Assembly: GCF_900113695.1 (NCBI RefSeq)
Contig: NZ_FOQH01000002.1
Location: 310,001-374,000 of the forward strand
Length of the DNA stretch: 64,000 nucleotides
Direction: 5' to 3'
Source of the DNA: Albimonas pacifica
GTDB taxonomy: Bacteria > Pseudomonadota > Alphaproteobacteria > Rhodobacterales > Rhodobacteraceae
In this document: in pieces, positions 35,482 through 43,333 of the stretch
How positions within the stretch are numbered: position 1 is the stretch's first letter
How the letters are laid out: each line of letters opens with the position of its first letter
The notes under the pieces: generated by a model
Told to the model about the DNA's origin: nothing
Database searches by the model: none
The model's input: only the letters and a program-made list of their open reading frames with translations
Translations under genes and position numbers: made by a program

Positions 35482-37617
35482 ATGGCCACGCCCCCGATCC
35501 CCGAGAACCGCGGCCTGCGCCTGGCGCTGCCCAACGCGCTGAAGGGCTTCCTGATGCGCGCCCAGGTCGACGAGCGCCTGGGCCGGCTGAGCGAGACGAC
35601 GATCGAGTTCCGCGCCCCCGACCTCGACCTCGACCTGGGCAAGCTGGTCGGCGAGCGGATGCGCCTCGAGATCGACGCGCCGAACGGCAGGACCCGGTAT
35701 TTCCAGGGGCATTGCGTGGCGGCCGAGTATCTCGGCGCCCACGCCGGCGCGGGCTATTTCCGCGCCGAGGTGCGCCCCTGGCTGTGGTTCCTGACCCGCA
35801 GCGCCAACAGCCGGATCTTCCAGGACAAGACCGTGATCGAGGTGATCGCGGCGGTGTTCGGGGGCTATGACGTCTCGGATCACCGGGTGGCGACCAACCG
35901 CAAGTTCAAGCCCCGCGACTACTGCGTGCAGTACCGCGAGAGCGACTTCGACTTCGTCTCCCGGCTGATGGAGGAGGAGGGGATCTACTACTTCTTCGAG
36001 CACGACCGGACGCGCGAGACGCTGGTGCTGGCCGACGACGCCGGCGCGCATCGGGTGCTGACGGATCACCCCTCGCTCGACTTCCACTTCCAGGAGGCCG
36101 AGTACCGCCGCGCCGACGACCATGTCTTCGAATGGCGCGGGATCGAGCGGGTGCAGACCGGCAAGGTCGCCCTGCACGCCTACGACCCCGAGCGGCCGAG
36201 CTCGGACCTGGCCGTGCGCAAGTCGGCGCCGCGGGGCCTGCACCGGTTCCGCAACTACGAGGTCTACGCCCCCGCCGGCCGCCACCGCGAGCCGCAGGCC
36301 GGCGAGCAGGAGGGCGAGCACCAGGCCCGCGTGATGGTCGAGGGCTTCGCCGCCGCCGCCCTGCGCGTGCAGGGCGCGTGCAACGTGCGCCAGATGGCGA
36401 CGGGCGGGCGCTTCAAGCTCAGGGAGCATCCGCGCAAGGCCGAGAACCGCGAGTATCTGGTGATCGCCGCCCGCCACCGGATGCAGATCGAGGTGGAGGG
36501 GGCCGAGCGCGAGCTGGTCCACGCGATCCTGGGCCCCGCGCTCGACTTCGGAGAGGGGCGCAACCGCGACCGCTACCGCTGCACCTTCGAGGCGCAGCCG
36601 GCGAACGAGCCCTACCGCTCGCGGCGCGAGACGCCGCGCCCCGAGATCCCCGGCGTGCAGACCGCCGTGGTGGTGGGCAAGAAGGACGAGGACGTCTGGA
36701 CCGACGAGCACGGCCGCGTGAAGGTCCTGTTCCACTGGGACCGCGAGGGCGGCAAGGACGAGCACGCCTCGTGCTGGGTGCGCGCCGCCTCGCCGTGGAG
36801 CGGCAAGGGCTGGGGCTTCGTCGGCCTGCCGCGCCTGGGCCAGGAGGTCGTGGTCCAGTTCGAGGACGGCGACCCCGACCGCCCGCTGGTCACCGGCATG
36901 GTCTACAACGGCGAGAGCCGGGTCCCCTGGCCGCTGCCCGCCAACCGCACCCGCAGCGGCATCCGCACGCGCAGCTCCGACAAGGGGACCGGCTTCCACG
37001 AGCTGGTGTTCGAGGACCGCAAGGACGCCGAGTTCGTGCGCCTGCAGTCCGAGCGCGACTTCACCCAGATCGTCAAGAACAACGCCGAGATCACGGTGGG
37101 CCTGGGCCACAAGACGCCCGGGACGTTCAAGCAGACCATCCACGGCGACAAGACCGAGCGGATCGTCGAGGGGAACCACCGCTTCGCCGTCGAGAAGGGC
37201 GAGGAGGCGGTCTCGATCGCGAAGACGCGCACCACCGAGATCGGCGCCGACGACGTGCTGACGGTCGACGGCGACCGCCGGGCGACCGTGAAGGGGGCGG
37301 CGCGCGAGACCGTCTCGAAATCGATGGAGCTCGATGTCGGGACCACGCTGGAGCTCTCGGCGAAGACGAAGATCGTCCTGAAATGCGGCGCCTCGAAGCT
37401 CGAGATCACGCCCTCGAAGGTCTCGATCTCCTCGCCCCAGGTGGAGGTGGCGGCGAGCGGGACCGCGACGGTCTCGGCCTCCGGCCAGCTGAGCCTGGAG
37501 GGCAAGGGCATGGCGGCGCTGAAGGGCGGCGGGATGCTCCAGCTCGAGGGCGGGTTCGCGCAGCTCAAGTCCTCCGGCCTGCTGATGGCCAAGGGCGCCA
37601 TCACGCTGATCAACTGA
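35482..37617 (+). CDS. vgrG: T6SS spike protein VgrG (TssI)
   Basis: 711 residues. The gp27-like region covers the N-terminal about 390 residues (NRKFKPRDYCVQYRESDFDF, RLMEEEGIYYFFEHD). The gp5 OB-fold follows at about 395-475 (GRVKVLFHWDREGGKDEHAS, VGLPRLGQEVVVQFEDGDPD). The rest is a beta-helix stalk with repeated strands to the end (GQLSLEGKGMAALKGGGMLQ). There is no extra catalytic domain, so cargo must bind through partners. The trimer sits on the Hcp tube and is tipped by the PAAR protein encoded two genes on. Confidence 0.96.
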   Translation: MATPPIPENRGLRLALPNALKGFLMRAQVDERLGRLSETTIEFRAPDLDLDLGKLVGERMRLEIDAPNGRTRYFQGHCVAAEYLGAHAGAGYFRAEVRPWLWFLTRSANSRIFQDKTVIEVIAAVFGGYDVSDHRVATNRKFKPRDYCVQYRESDFDFVSRLMEEEGIYYFFEHDRTRETLVLADDAGAHRVLTDHPSLDFHFQEAEYRRADDHVFEWRGIERVQTGKVALHAYDPERPSSDLAVRKSAPRGLHRFRNYEVYAPAGRHREPQAGEQEGEHQARVMVEGFAAAALRVQGACNVRQMATGGRFKLREHPRKAENREYLVIAARHRMQIEVEGAERELVHAILGPALDFGEGRNRDRYRCTFEAQPANEPYRSRRETPRPEIPGVQTAVVVGKKDEDVWTDEHGRVKVLFHWDREGGKDEHASCWVRAASPWSGKGWGFVGLPRLGQEVVVQFEDGDPDRPLVTGMVYNGESRVPWPLPANRTRSGIRTRSSDKGTGFHELVFEDRKDAEFVRLQSERDFTQIVKNNAEITVGLGHKTPGTFKQTIHGDKTERIVEGNHRFAVEKGEEAVSIAKTRTTEIGADDVLTVDGDRRATVKGAARETVSKSMELDVGTTLELSAKTKIVLKCGASKLEITPSKVSISSPQVEVAASGTATVSASGQLSLEGKGMAALKGGGMLQLEGGFAQLKSSGLLMAKGAITLIN

Positions 37618-37627
37618 GGGCCCGGCG

Positions 37628-38338
37628 ATGACCCGTCCCATGCGTTTCGAGGGGCTCCGCAAGCTCTCGCCCGAGCCGGCGGCCAAGATCCTGGCCGGCG
37701 TGGGCGCGGTGCTGGAGACCCCGGTCGAGGCCCCCGCCCGGGCGCTGGTCCCCGAGGTGCTGGCGGAGCTGGAGGCGAAGGGCGCCACGGTCGACATGCT
37801 GCGGCTGCTGGCCCACGCCCTCCCCCCGCGCGAGGCGGTGTGGTGGGCGTGCCTGTCGGCGCGCGACCTGCTGCCCGCCGACCGCGCGGCCCCCACGCCG
37901 CTGGCGGCGGCCGAGGCCTGGGTGCTGCGGCCGGGCCCCGAGACCCGCGCCCGCGCCCGGGCGGCGCTGGAGGCGGCCCATCACCTCGACGACACCTCGT
38001 TGTGCGCGATGGCGGCCTCGATGGCCGACGGCACGCTGGGGCCGGGCGAGCTCGACGACTACCCCGCGCCTCCGGGGGCGGTGGCGGGGGCGGCGCACGC
38101 GCTTGCGGTGCTGTCGATGTTCCGCGACGCGGAGCGGGCGGCGGCGCAGGGCGCCTGGCTGGTCGCGCGCGCGCTCGACATCGCCCGGGGCGGCGGGGGG
38201 CGGGCGCCCGACCCCTCGCTCGACGCCGGGTCCGAGGCCGGGACCGACCCTGCGCCAGAAGCCGCGGCTGACGCCGGGCCCGGGGCCGGGCCCGGGGCCG
38301 CGGTCCGATCCGCGCCCGGGACGGAGGCCGCGTCATGA
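37628..38338 (+). CDS. Hypothetical protein between vgrG and PAAR
   Basis: 236 residues: a helical N-terminal about 170 residues (PEPAAKILAGVGAVLETPVE, HALPPREAVWWACLSARDLL, AHHLDDTSLCAMAASMADG) and a low-complexity Gly/Pro/Ala tail (about 190-236). Similar proteins occur next to PAAR genes in T6SS loci (I believe the DUF6931 group, but cannot confirm). No enzyme motif is visible. Placement exactly between vgrG and the PAAR gene, with a 4-base overlap (ATGA) with the latter, is typical of an adaptor that loads cargo. Confidence 0.7.
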   Translation: MTRPMRFEGLRKLSPEPAAKILAGVGAVLETPVEAPARALVPEVLAELEAKGATVDMLRLLAHALPPREAVWWACLSARDLLPADRAAPTPLAAAEAWVLRPGPETRARARAALEAAHHLDDTSLCAMAASMADGTLGPGELDDYPAPPGAVAGAAHALAVLSMFRDAERAAAQGAWLVARALDIARGGGGRAPDPSLDAGSEAGTDPAPEAAADAGPGAGPGAAVRSAPGTEAAS

Positions 38339-38625
38339 CCCTGCCGGCCGCCCGGGTCGCCGACCCGCATGTCTGCCCGATGTGCACGGGCCCGATCCCC
38401 CATGTGGGCGGGCCGATCGCGACGCCCTTCCTGGGCGCGCTGATCGCCGGCTCGCCGCCCGCGGCGGCCACCGCCGTGACCGCCTGCGTGGGTCCGCCGG
38501 ACCTGATCAACAAGGGCTCGGCCACGGTGATGGTCGGGGGGCGGCCGCTGGCGCGGCTGAGCGACACGTCCGGCCATGGCGGCATGATCGTCATGGGTTG
38601 CTTCACCGTGCTGGCGGGAGGCTGA
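38335..38625 (+). CDS. PAAR-domain spike tip protein
   Basis: 96 residues, a single PAAR domain without extension. RVADPHVCPMCTGPIPHVGG and NKGSATVMVGGRPLARLSDT, SGHGG show the expected repeats and potential zinc ligands (His12 and nearby Cys; His in SGHGG; Cys in VMGCF). It sharpens the VgrG tip. With no toxin domain attached, effectors must bind non-covalently. Confidence 0.93.
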   Translation: MTLPAARVADPHVCPMCTGPIPHVGGPIATPFLGALIAGSPPAAATAVTACVGPPDLINKGSATVMVGGRPLARLSDTSGHGGMIVMGCFTVLAGG

Positions 38626-38628
38626 GCG

Positions 38629-39987
38629 ATGACCCTGCGCCTGCGCTTCCAGACCTCCGGCGCCCAGCCGGGCGCCCGCGCCGCGGTCGAGATGACCGGC
38701 GGCGTGCTGACCGTCGGCCGGGGCGAGGAGAACGACCTGACGCTCCCGGATCCCGAGCGCACGCTCTCCAAGCGCCACTGCGTGATCGAGGCGCGGGGCG
38801 GGGACTACGTGGTGGTCGACCTGTCGACCAACGGCACCTTCCTCAACTACGCGCCCGAGCGGCTGGGCGACGCGCCCACGCCGCTCGACGACGGCGACGT
38901 GATCGGGGTGGGCGGCTACGAGCTGGTGGTGGAGATCGAGGCCGAGGCGCCCGAGGCCGCGGACCCGCTCGCCGCCGCCCCGCCGCCCGCGCCGCTGGGC
39001 GAGAGCCCGCTCGACGCGCTGGGCGGGGACGGGGACGATTTCCTGGACGACATCCTGGGCGGGCCCCCGGCGCGGCCGGCGCCGCCGCCCGCCTGGGGCC
39101 CGCCCCGGGCGCCGGCCTGGGACGACCCGCTCGCCGAGCCGGGCCCGTCTGCGAGCGGCTGGGGCGGGGCCAGCGCGGCGGATCATTCGCCCGCGGCCCA
39201 GGACCACTTCCAGGCCCCCCGCGCCGCCGGCGCCGTGATCCCCGAGGACTGGGACGACCTGTTCGAGACGCCCCCGGCCGGCCCAGCGTCCGCCCCCGAA
39301 GCCGCGCCCGCGCCCCTGCCCGCGCCTGCGCCTGCGTCCGCGCCAGGCGCCCCCCGGCCGCCGCAGCCCGCCTCGCCCGCCCCGGGGGACGGGGGACGGG
39401 AGGCCGCGGCGCGCGCCTTCCTCGCCGCCGCCGGCATGGGCCGCGCCGAGATCCCCGACGCCGAGCTCGCCGAGACCATGGCCCGCATGGGCCGGGTCTT
39501 CGCGGCGATGGTGGGGGGCTTGCGCGACATCCTGCTCACCCGCGCCTCGATCAAGGGCGAGATGCGCATGGACCGCACCATGATCTCGATGGGCGGCAAC
39601 AACCCGCTGAAGTTCTCGGTCAGCGCCGAGCAGGCGGTCGAGGCGATGATCCGCCCCTCCGCCCCCGGCTACCTCGAGGCCGAGGCCGCCGCGCGGGAAG
39701 CGCTCGACGACGTCAAGGCGCACGAGGTGGCGATGATGTCGGGGATGCAGGCCGCGCTGAAGGACCTGCTGGCGCGCCTGGGCCCCGACGCGCTGGCCCG
39801 GCGGATCGAGACCGGCTCCTCCCTCGGCGGCCTGCTGGGGGGGAAGAAGGCCCGCTACTGGGAAGCCTACGAGAGAATGTACGCGCAGATCGCGCGGGAG
39901 ACGGAGGACGACTTCCAGTCGACCTTCGGCAAGGAGTTCGCCCGCGCCTACGCGGCGCAGCTCAGGACCCTGGAGGACGAGAGATGA
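38629..39987 (+). CDS. tagH: T6SS-associated FHA protein TagH/Fha
   Basis: 452 residues. The FHA domain lies at about 8-100 (LTVGRGEENDLTLPDPERTL, SKRHCVIEA, LSTNGTFLN), with the Arg, Ser-Arg-His-like and Asn residues that bind phosphothreonine. A Pro/Ala-rich linker (about 110-255) leads to the C-terminal T6SS-specific domain (about 260-450), with RASIKGEMRMDRTMISMGGN and NPLKFSVSAEQAVEAMI. As the target of the PpkA-like kinase it should switch assembly on. It overlaps tssJ (ATGA). Confidence 0.94.
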   Translation: MTLRLRFQTSGAQPGARAAVEMTGGVLTVGRGEENDLTLPDPERTLSKRHCVIEARGGDYVVVDLSTNGTFLNYAPERLGDAPTPLDDGDVIGVGGYELVVEIEAEAPEAADPLAAAPPPAPLGESPLDALGGDGDDFLDDILGGPPARPAPPPAWGPPRAPAWDDPLAEPGPSASGWGGASAADHSPAAQDHFQAPRAAGAVIPEDWDDLFETPPAGPASAPEAAPAPLPAPAPASAPGAPRPPQPASPAPGDGGREAAARAFLAAAGMGRAEIPDAELAETMARMGRVFAAMVGGLRDILLTRASIKGEMRMDRTMISMGGNNPLKFSVSAEQAVEAMIRPSAPGYLEAEAAAREALDDVKAHEVAMMSGMQAALKDLLARLGPDALARRIETGSSLGGLLGGKKARYWEAYERMYAQIARETEDDFQSTFGKEFARAYAAQLRTLEDER

Positions 39988-40439
39988 GACCGCGCGCCGC
40001 CGCCGCCGCCCTGGCCCTGACCCTGGCGCTCGCCGCCTGCGGGGGGCCGCCGCCGCCCCCGCCGCCCACCACCGTGGCCCTGACCCTGACCGCCACGCCC
40101 GCGCTGAACGGCGGGCTGCCGGCGCAGGCGAAGGTCTACTGGCTGCGCTCGGCCGCGCGGTTCGAGGGGGCCGACTTCTTCGCCGTCTTCGGCGCGCCGG
40201 AGGCGACGCTCGGCCCCGATCTCGTCGCCGTCGACGCCCACCTGCTGGCGCCGGGCGAGACGCTCGAGATCTCCAAGACCTTCGACCAGCCCGCCGCGAC
40301 CCCCGCCGTCGTCGGCGTGGTCGCGGGGTTCCGCGACGTGGGCCAGCCGGGGTGGAGCGCGAGCGCGCCGCTCGCGCCCAACGCGGCCAACGTGCGCGTC
40401 GTCACGCTGGGCTCGGCCGTCGTCGCCTTCGGGGACTGA
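39984..40439 (+). CDS. tssJ: T6SS outer-membrane lipoprotein TssJ
   Basis: 151 residues. A lipoprotein signal ends LALAAC with lipidated Cys19; Gly at +2 allows export to the outer membrane. The mature beta-sandwich (TVALTLTATPALNGGLPAQA, VYWLRSAARFEGADFFAVF, LLAPGETLEISKTF) is typical of TssJ, which anchors TssM to the outer membrane. Start overlaps the FHA gene stop. Last gene of the second T6SS block. Confidence 0.93.
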   Translation: MRPRAAAAALALTLALAACGGPPPPPPPTTVALTLTATPALNGGLPAQAKVYWLRSAARFEGADFFAVFGAPEATLGPDLVAVDAHLLAPGETLEISKTFDQPAATPAVVGVVAGFRDVGQPGWSASAPLAPNAANVRVVTLGSAVVAFGD

Positions 40440-40581
40440 GCGGGGGGCGCGTCCTTCGGGAGATTATTCGGCGCCGGTCGTTCGGGGGCGTGAACCGAAA
40501 CCGCCCCTGCCGGGCACTGACGGCATGACGTCTCCGCCGGAGACCGACCCCGATCGACCCGCCTCGAAGGAGACGCCGCCA

Positions 40582-41925
40582 GTGTCCTGGGAAAGCAAGG
40601 TCCTGTGGAGCGAGGGGCTGTTCCTGCAGCCCCATCACTTCCAGCAGCATGACCGCTACGTCGAAGCGCTCGTCGCCGGCCTCGCCTCCGGCGTCGCGCC
40701 CTACGCCTGGGGCGTGCGGGAGCTGACGCTGGACGAGGCGCTGCTCAAGCTCGGCAAGATCGCGGTGAAGAGCTGCACCGGCCTGACCCAGGACGGCGCC
40801 GTGTTCCGCGTGCCGGCGGTGGACGAGCATCCGCCCGCGCTCGACGTGCCCGAGCAGGTGAAGAACGCCGTCGTCTACCTCGCCGTGCCCAGCCGCCGCC
40901 ACGGCGCGGCGGAGGTGGACCTGTCGGGGGACCCCCGCTCGGCCGCGCGCTACCTGCCCGCCGAGATCGACGTCGCCGACACCATGGGGCGCGAGCGGCG
41001 CCCGTTCCGGCTGGCGGTGGCGAAGCTCAGGATGTCCTTCGCGCTCGACCTCGACGACCTCTCCGACCAGCTCGTGATCCCGATCGCCCGGATCATCGAG
41101 GTGCGCCCGGACCGGGAGGTGGTGCTCGACCGCGCCTTCGTGCCCGCCTGCACCGACGCCCGCGCCGCCCCGGCCCTGCACGCCTTCCTGCGCGAGCTGG
41201 AGGGGATGCTGGCCCACCGGGCCGGGGCGCTGGCCGGCCGCCTGACCCAGTCGGGCGCGGCCAAGGGCGTGGCCGAGATCGCCGACTACCTGCTGCTGAT
41301 CTCGCTCAACCGCGCCCTGCCGCAGATCCGCCAGATCCTGGGGATCGAGAACGCCCACCCGCAGGAGATCCACCGCTTCCTGGCGGGGCTCGCGGGGGAG
41401 CTGTCGAGCTTCATGGCCGCCGACAAGCTGCCCGACGACTATCCCGCCTATCGCCACCACGACCTGACCAACACCTTCCAGCCGCTGTTCCGCGCGCTGC
41501 GCCAGTTCCTGTCCTCGGTGCTGGAGCAGAACGCGGTCGCGATCCCGATCGAGCCGCGCAAGTACGGCGTCTCGGTCGCCCAGATCGCCGACCGGCGGCT
41601 GCTGACCAGCTCGACCTTCGTGCTGGCGGCGAAGGCCGACGTGCCGGCCGAGAGCGTGCGGCGCTACTTCCCCTCCCAGGCCAAGCTGGGGCCGGTGGAG
41701 GAGATCCGGCAGCTGGTGAACTCGGCCCTGCCGGGGATCGGGCTGCGGCCGCTGCCGGTCGCGCCCCGCCAGATCCCGTTCCACGCCGGCTCCGTCTACT
41801 TCGAGCTCGAGGCCGACAGCCCCTACTGGCGGCAGATGACCACCTCCGGGGGCATGGCCGTGCATGTCTCCGGCGAGTTCCCGGGGCTCTCGATGGAGCT
41901 CTGGGCCGTGCGCAACGCCGGTTGA
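40582..41925 (+). CDS. tssK: T6SS baseplate-membrane connector TssK
   Basis: 447 residues from the GTG at 40582. TssK proteins begin with a short Ser-Trp segment before VLWSEGLFLQPHHFQQHDRY, which this start reproduces, and GAAGGAG (40566-40572) is correctly spaced. An ATG at 40525 would add 19 non-conserved residues and has no ribosome site. Other marks are TNTFQPLFRALRQFLS and the end FPGLSMELWAVRNA. It links the baseplate to TssL/TssM. The 142 bases before it may hold a promoter for the third T6SS block. Confidence 0.92.
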   Translation: MSWESKVLWSEGLFLQPHHFQQHDRYVEALVAGLASGVAPYAWGVRELTLDEALLKLGKIAVKSCTGLTQDGAVFRVPAVDEHPPALDVPEQVKNAVVYLAVPSRRHGAAEVDLSGDPRSAARYLPAEIDVADTMGRERRPFRLAVAKLRMSFALDLDDLSDQLVIPIARIIEVRPDREVVLDRAFVPACTDARAAPALHAFLRELEGMLAHRAGALAGRLTQSGAAKGVAEIADYLLLISLNRALPQIRQILGIENAHPQEIHRFLAGLAGELSSFMAADKLPDDYPAYRHHDLTNTFQPLFRALRQFLSSVLEQNAVAIPIEPRKYGVSVAQIADRRLLTSSTFVLAAKADVPAESVRRYFPSQAKLGPVEEIRQLVNSALPGIGLRPLPVAPRQIPFHAGSVYFELEADSPYWRQMTTSGGMAVHVSGEFPGLSMELWAVRNAG

Positions 41926-41944
41926 GGCCGGGAAGGAGACGACG

Positions 41945-43330
41945 ATGAACCGCGACGATCCCTTCGCCGAGCCCGCCGACACCGACCGCACGGTGATCAT
42001 CCCCAACCCCGGCGGGCGCCGCCCGGCGGCGGCCGTCGGGGCGCCGCCGGCGATGCCGGCGCCCGGCGCGCCGGACCCCGCGGCGCCGGCGCCCGGGGCG
42101 CAGCCGGCCTCCGCGCCGGCCGCGGCGGGGGCGGAGGTCGCCATCGAATCCGCCGCCACCGGCCTCAACCCGCTGAACGCCGCCGCCTCGACCCTGTTCT
42201 CGCTGGTGGGGCGGCTGCGCAACCGCGCCCAGCACCCCGATCCCGCGGCCCTGCGCGAGAGCGTGATCGGCGAGATCCGCGCCTTCGAGACCCGCGCCCT
42301 GCGCGCCGGCTACCCGGCCGAGACGGTGAAGCTCGCGCGATATGCGCTCTGCGCCACGCTCGACGACGTGGTGCTCAACACCCCCTGGGGCGGGCGCAGC
42401 GTCTGGCCCCAGCGATCCCTGGTGGGCACCTTCCACAAGGAGACCCACGGCGGCGACCGGGTCTGGGACCTGCTGAAGCGGCTGGAGGCGGAGCCCTCGC
42501 AGAACCGCGACCTGCTGGAATTCCTCTACGTCTGCCTCAGCCTCGGCTTCGAGGGCCGCCTGCGGGTCGAGCCGCAGGGCGCCGAGAAGCACCGCGAGAT
42601 CCGCGCCGGCCTCGCCCGCCTGATCCGCGCCCAGCGCGGCGCGGCGGAGCCGGAGCTGGCGCCGCGCTGGAAGGGGCTGGAGCTCGCCCACCGCCCCCTC
42701 TCGGCCTGGACGCCGGTGTGGCTGATCGCGGGGCTGACGCTGGCGGGCGCCTGCGTGGCCTTCCTCGCCTTCTCCTGGGCGCTGAGCGGGGAGACCGAGC
42801 GCCTGCGCGGCCAGCTCGAGGCCCTGCGCCCCGACGGGCCGGTGACGCTGGCCCGCGCCGCCCCCCCGCCGCCCCCGCCCCCCGAACCCGTGCAGGAGAC
42901 GCGCAGCCTCGCGCAGTTCCTCGCCCCCGAGATCGCGGAGGGGCTGGTCGAGGTCTTCGCCGCCGGCAACGCCCTGACCGTGCGCCTGACGGGCGAGGCG
43001 ATCTTCGCCCCCGCCTCCGACGCGCTGGAGCCCCGCTTCGTCGCCGTCGTCGACCGGGTGGCCCAGGCGCTGGAGGAGGAGCCGGGCCGGGTGATCGTCG
43101 CGGGCCACTCCGACAGCCAGCCGATCCGCACCGCGCGCTTCCCCTCGAACCTCGCGCTGTCGCTGGCCCGCGCCCAGTCGGTGATGACCCGCATCGCCGC
43201 GGCGCTCTCGGACCCCTCGCGCCTGACGGCGGAGGGGCGGGCGGACGACGAGCCCATCGCCGACAACGCGACCCGCGAGGGCCGCGCGCGCAACCGGCGC
43301 ATCGAGATCCTCCTGGTGAAGGCAGGCTGA
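41945..43330 (+). CDS. tssL: T6SS inner-membrane protein TssL with OmpA-like domain
   Basis: 461 residues. The N-terminus is Pro/Ala-rich (DRTVIIPNPGGRRPA). The DotU domain covers about 70-255 (ALCATLDDVVLNTPWGGRSV, FHKETHGGDRVWDLLKRLEA) and one transmembrane helix about 258-281. A periplasmic OmpA-like peptidoglycan-binding domain follows at about 370-461 (VIVAGHSDSQPIRTARFPSN, then NRRIEILLVK). This is the extended TssL form, able to anchor to the cell wall itself. An upstream in-frame ATG (41864) lies in tssK and is not used. It is 3 bases from tssM. Confidence 0.95.
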   Translation: MNRDDPFAEPADTDRTVIIPNPGGRRPAAAVGAPPAMPAPGAPDPAAPAPGAQPASAPAAAGAEVAIESAATGLNPLNAAASTLFSLVGRLRNRAQHPDPAALRESVIGEIRAFETRALRAGYPAETVKLARYALCATLDDVVLNTPWGGRSVWPQRSLVGTFHKETHGGDRVWDLLKRLEAEPSQNRDLLEFLYVCLSLGFEGRLRVEPQGAEKHREIRAGLARLIRAQRGAAEPELAPRWKGLELAHRPLSAWTPVWLIAGLTLAGACVAFLAFSWALSGETERLRGQLEALRPDGPVTLARAAPPPPPPPEPVQETRSLAQFLAPEIAEGLVEVFAAGNALTVRLTGEAIFAPASDALEPRFVAVVDRVAQALEEEPGRVIVAGHSDSQPIRTARFPSNLALSLARAQSVMTRIAAALSDPSRLTAEGRADDEPIADNATREGRARNRRIEILLVKAG

Positions 43331-43333
43331 GCA

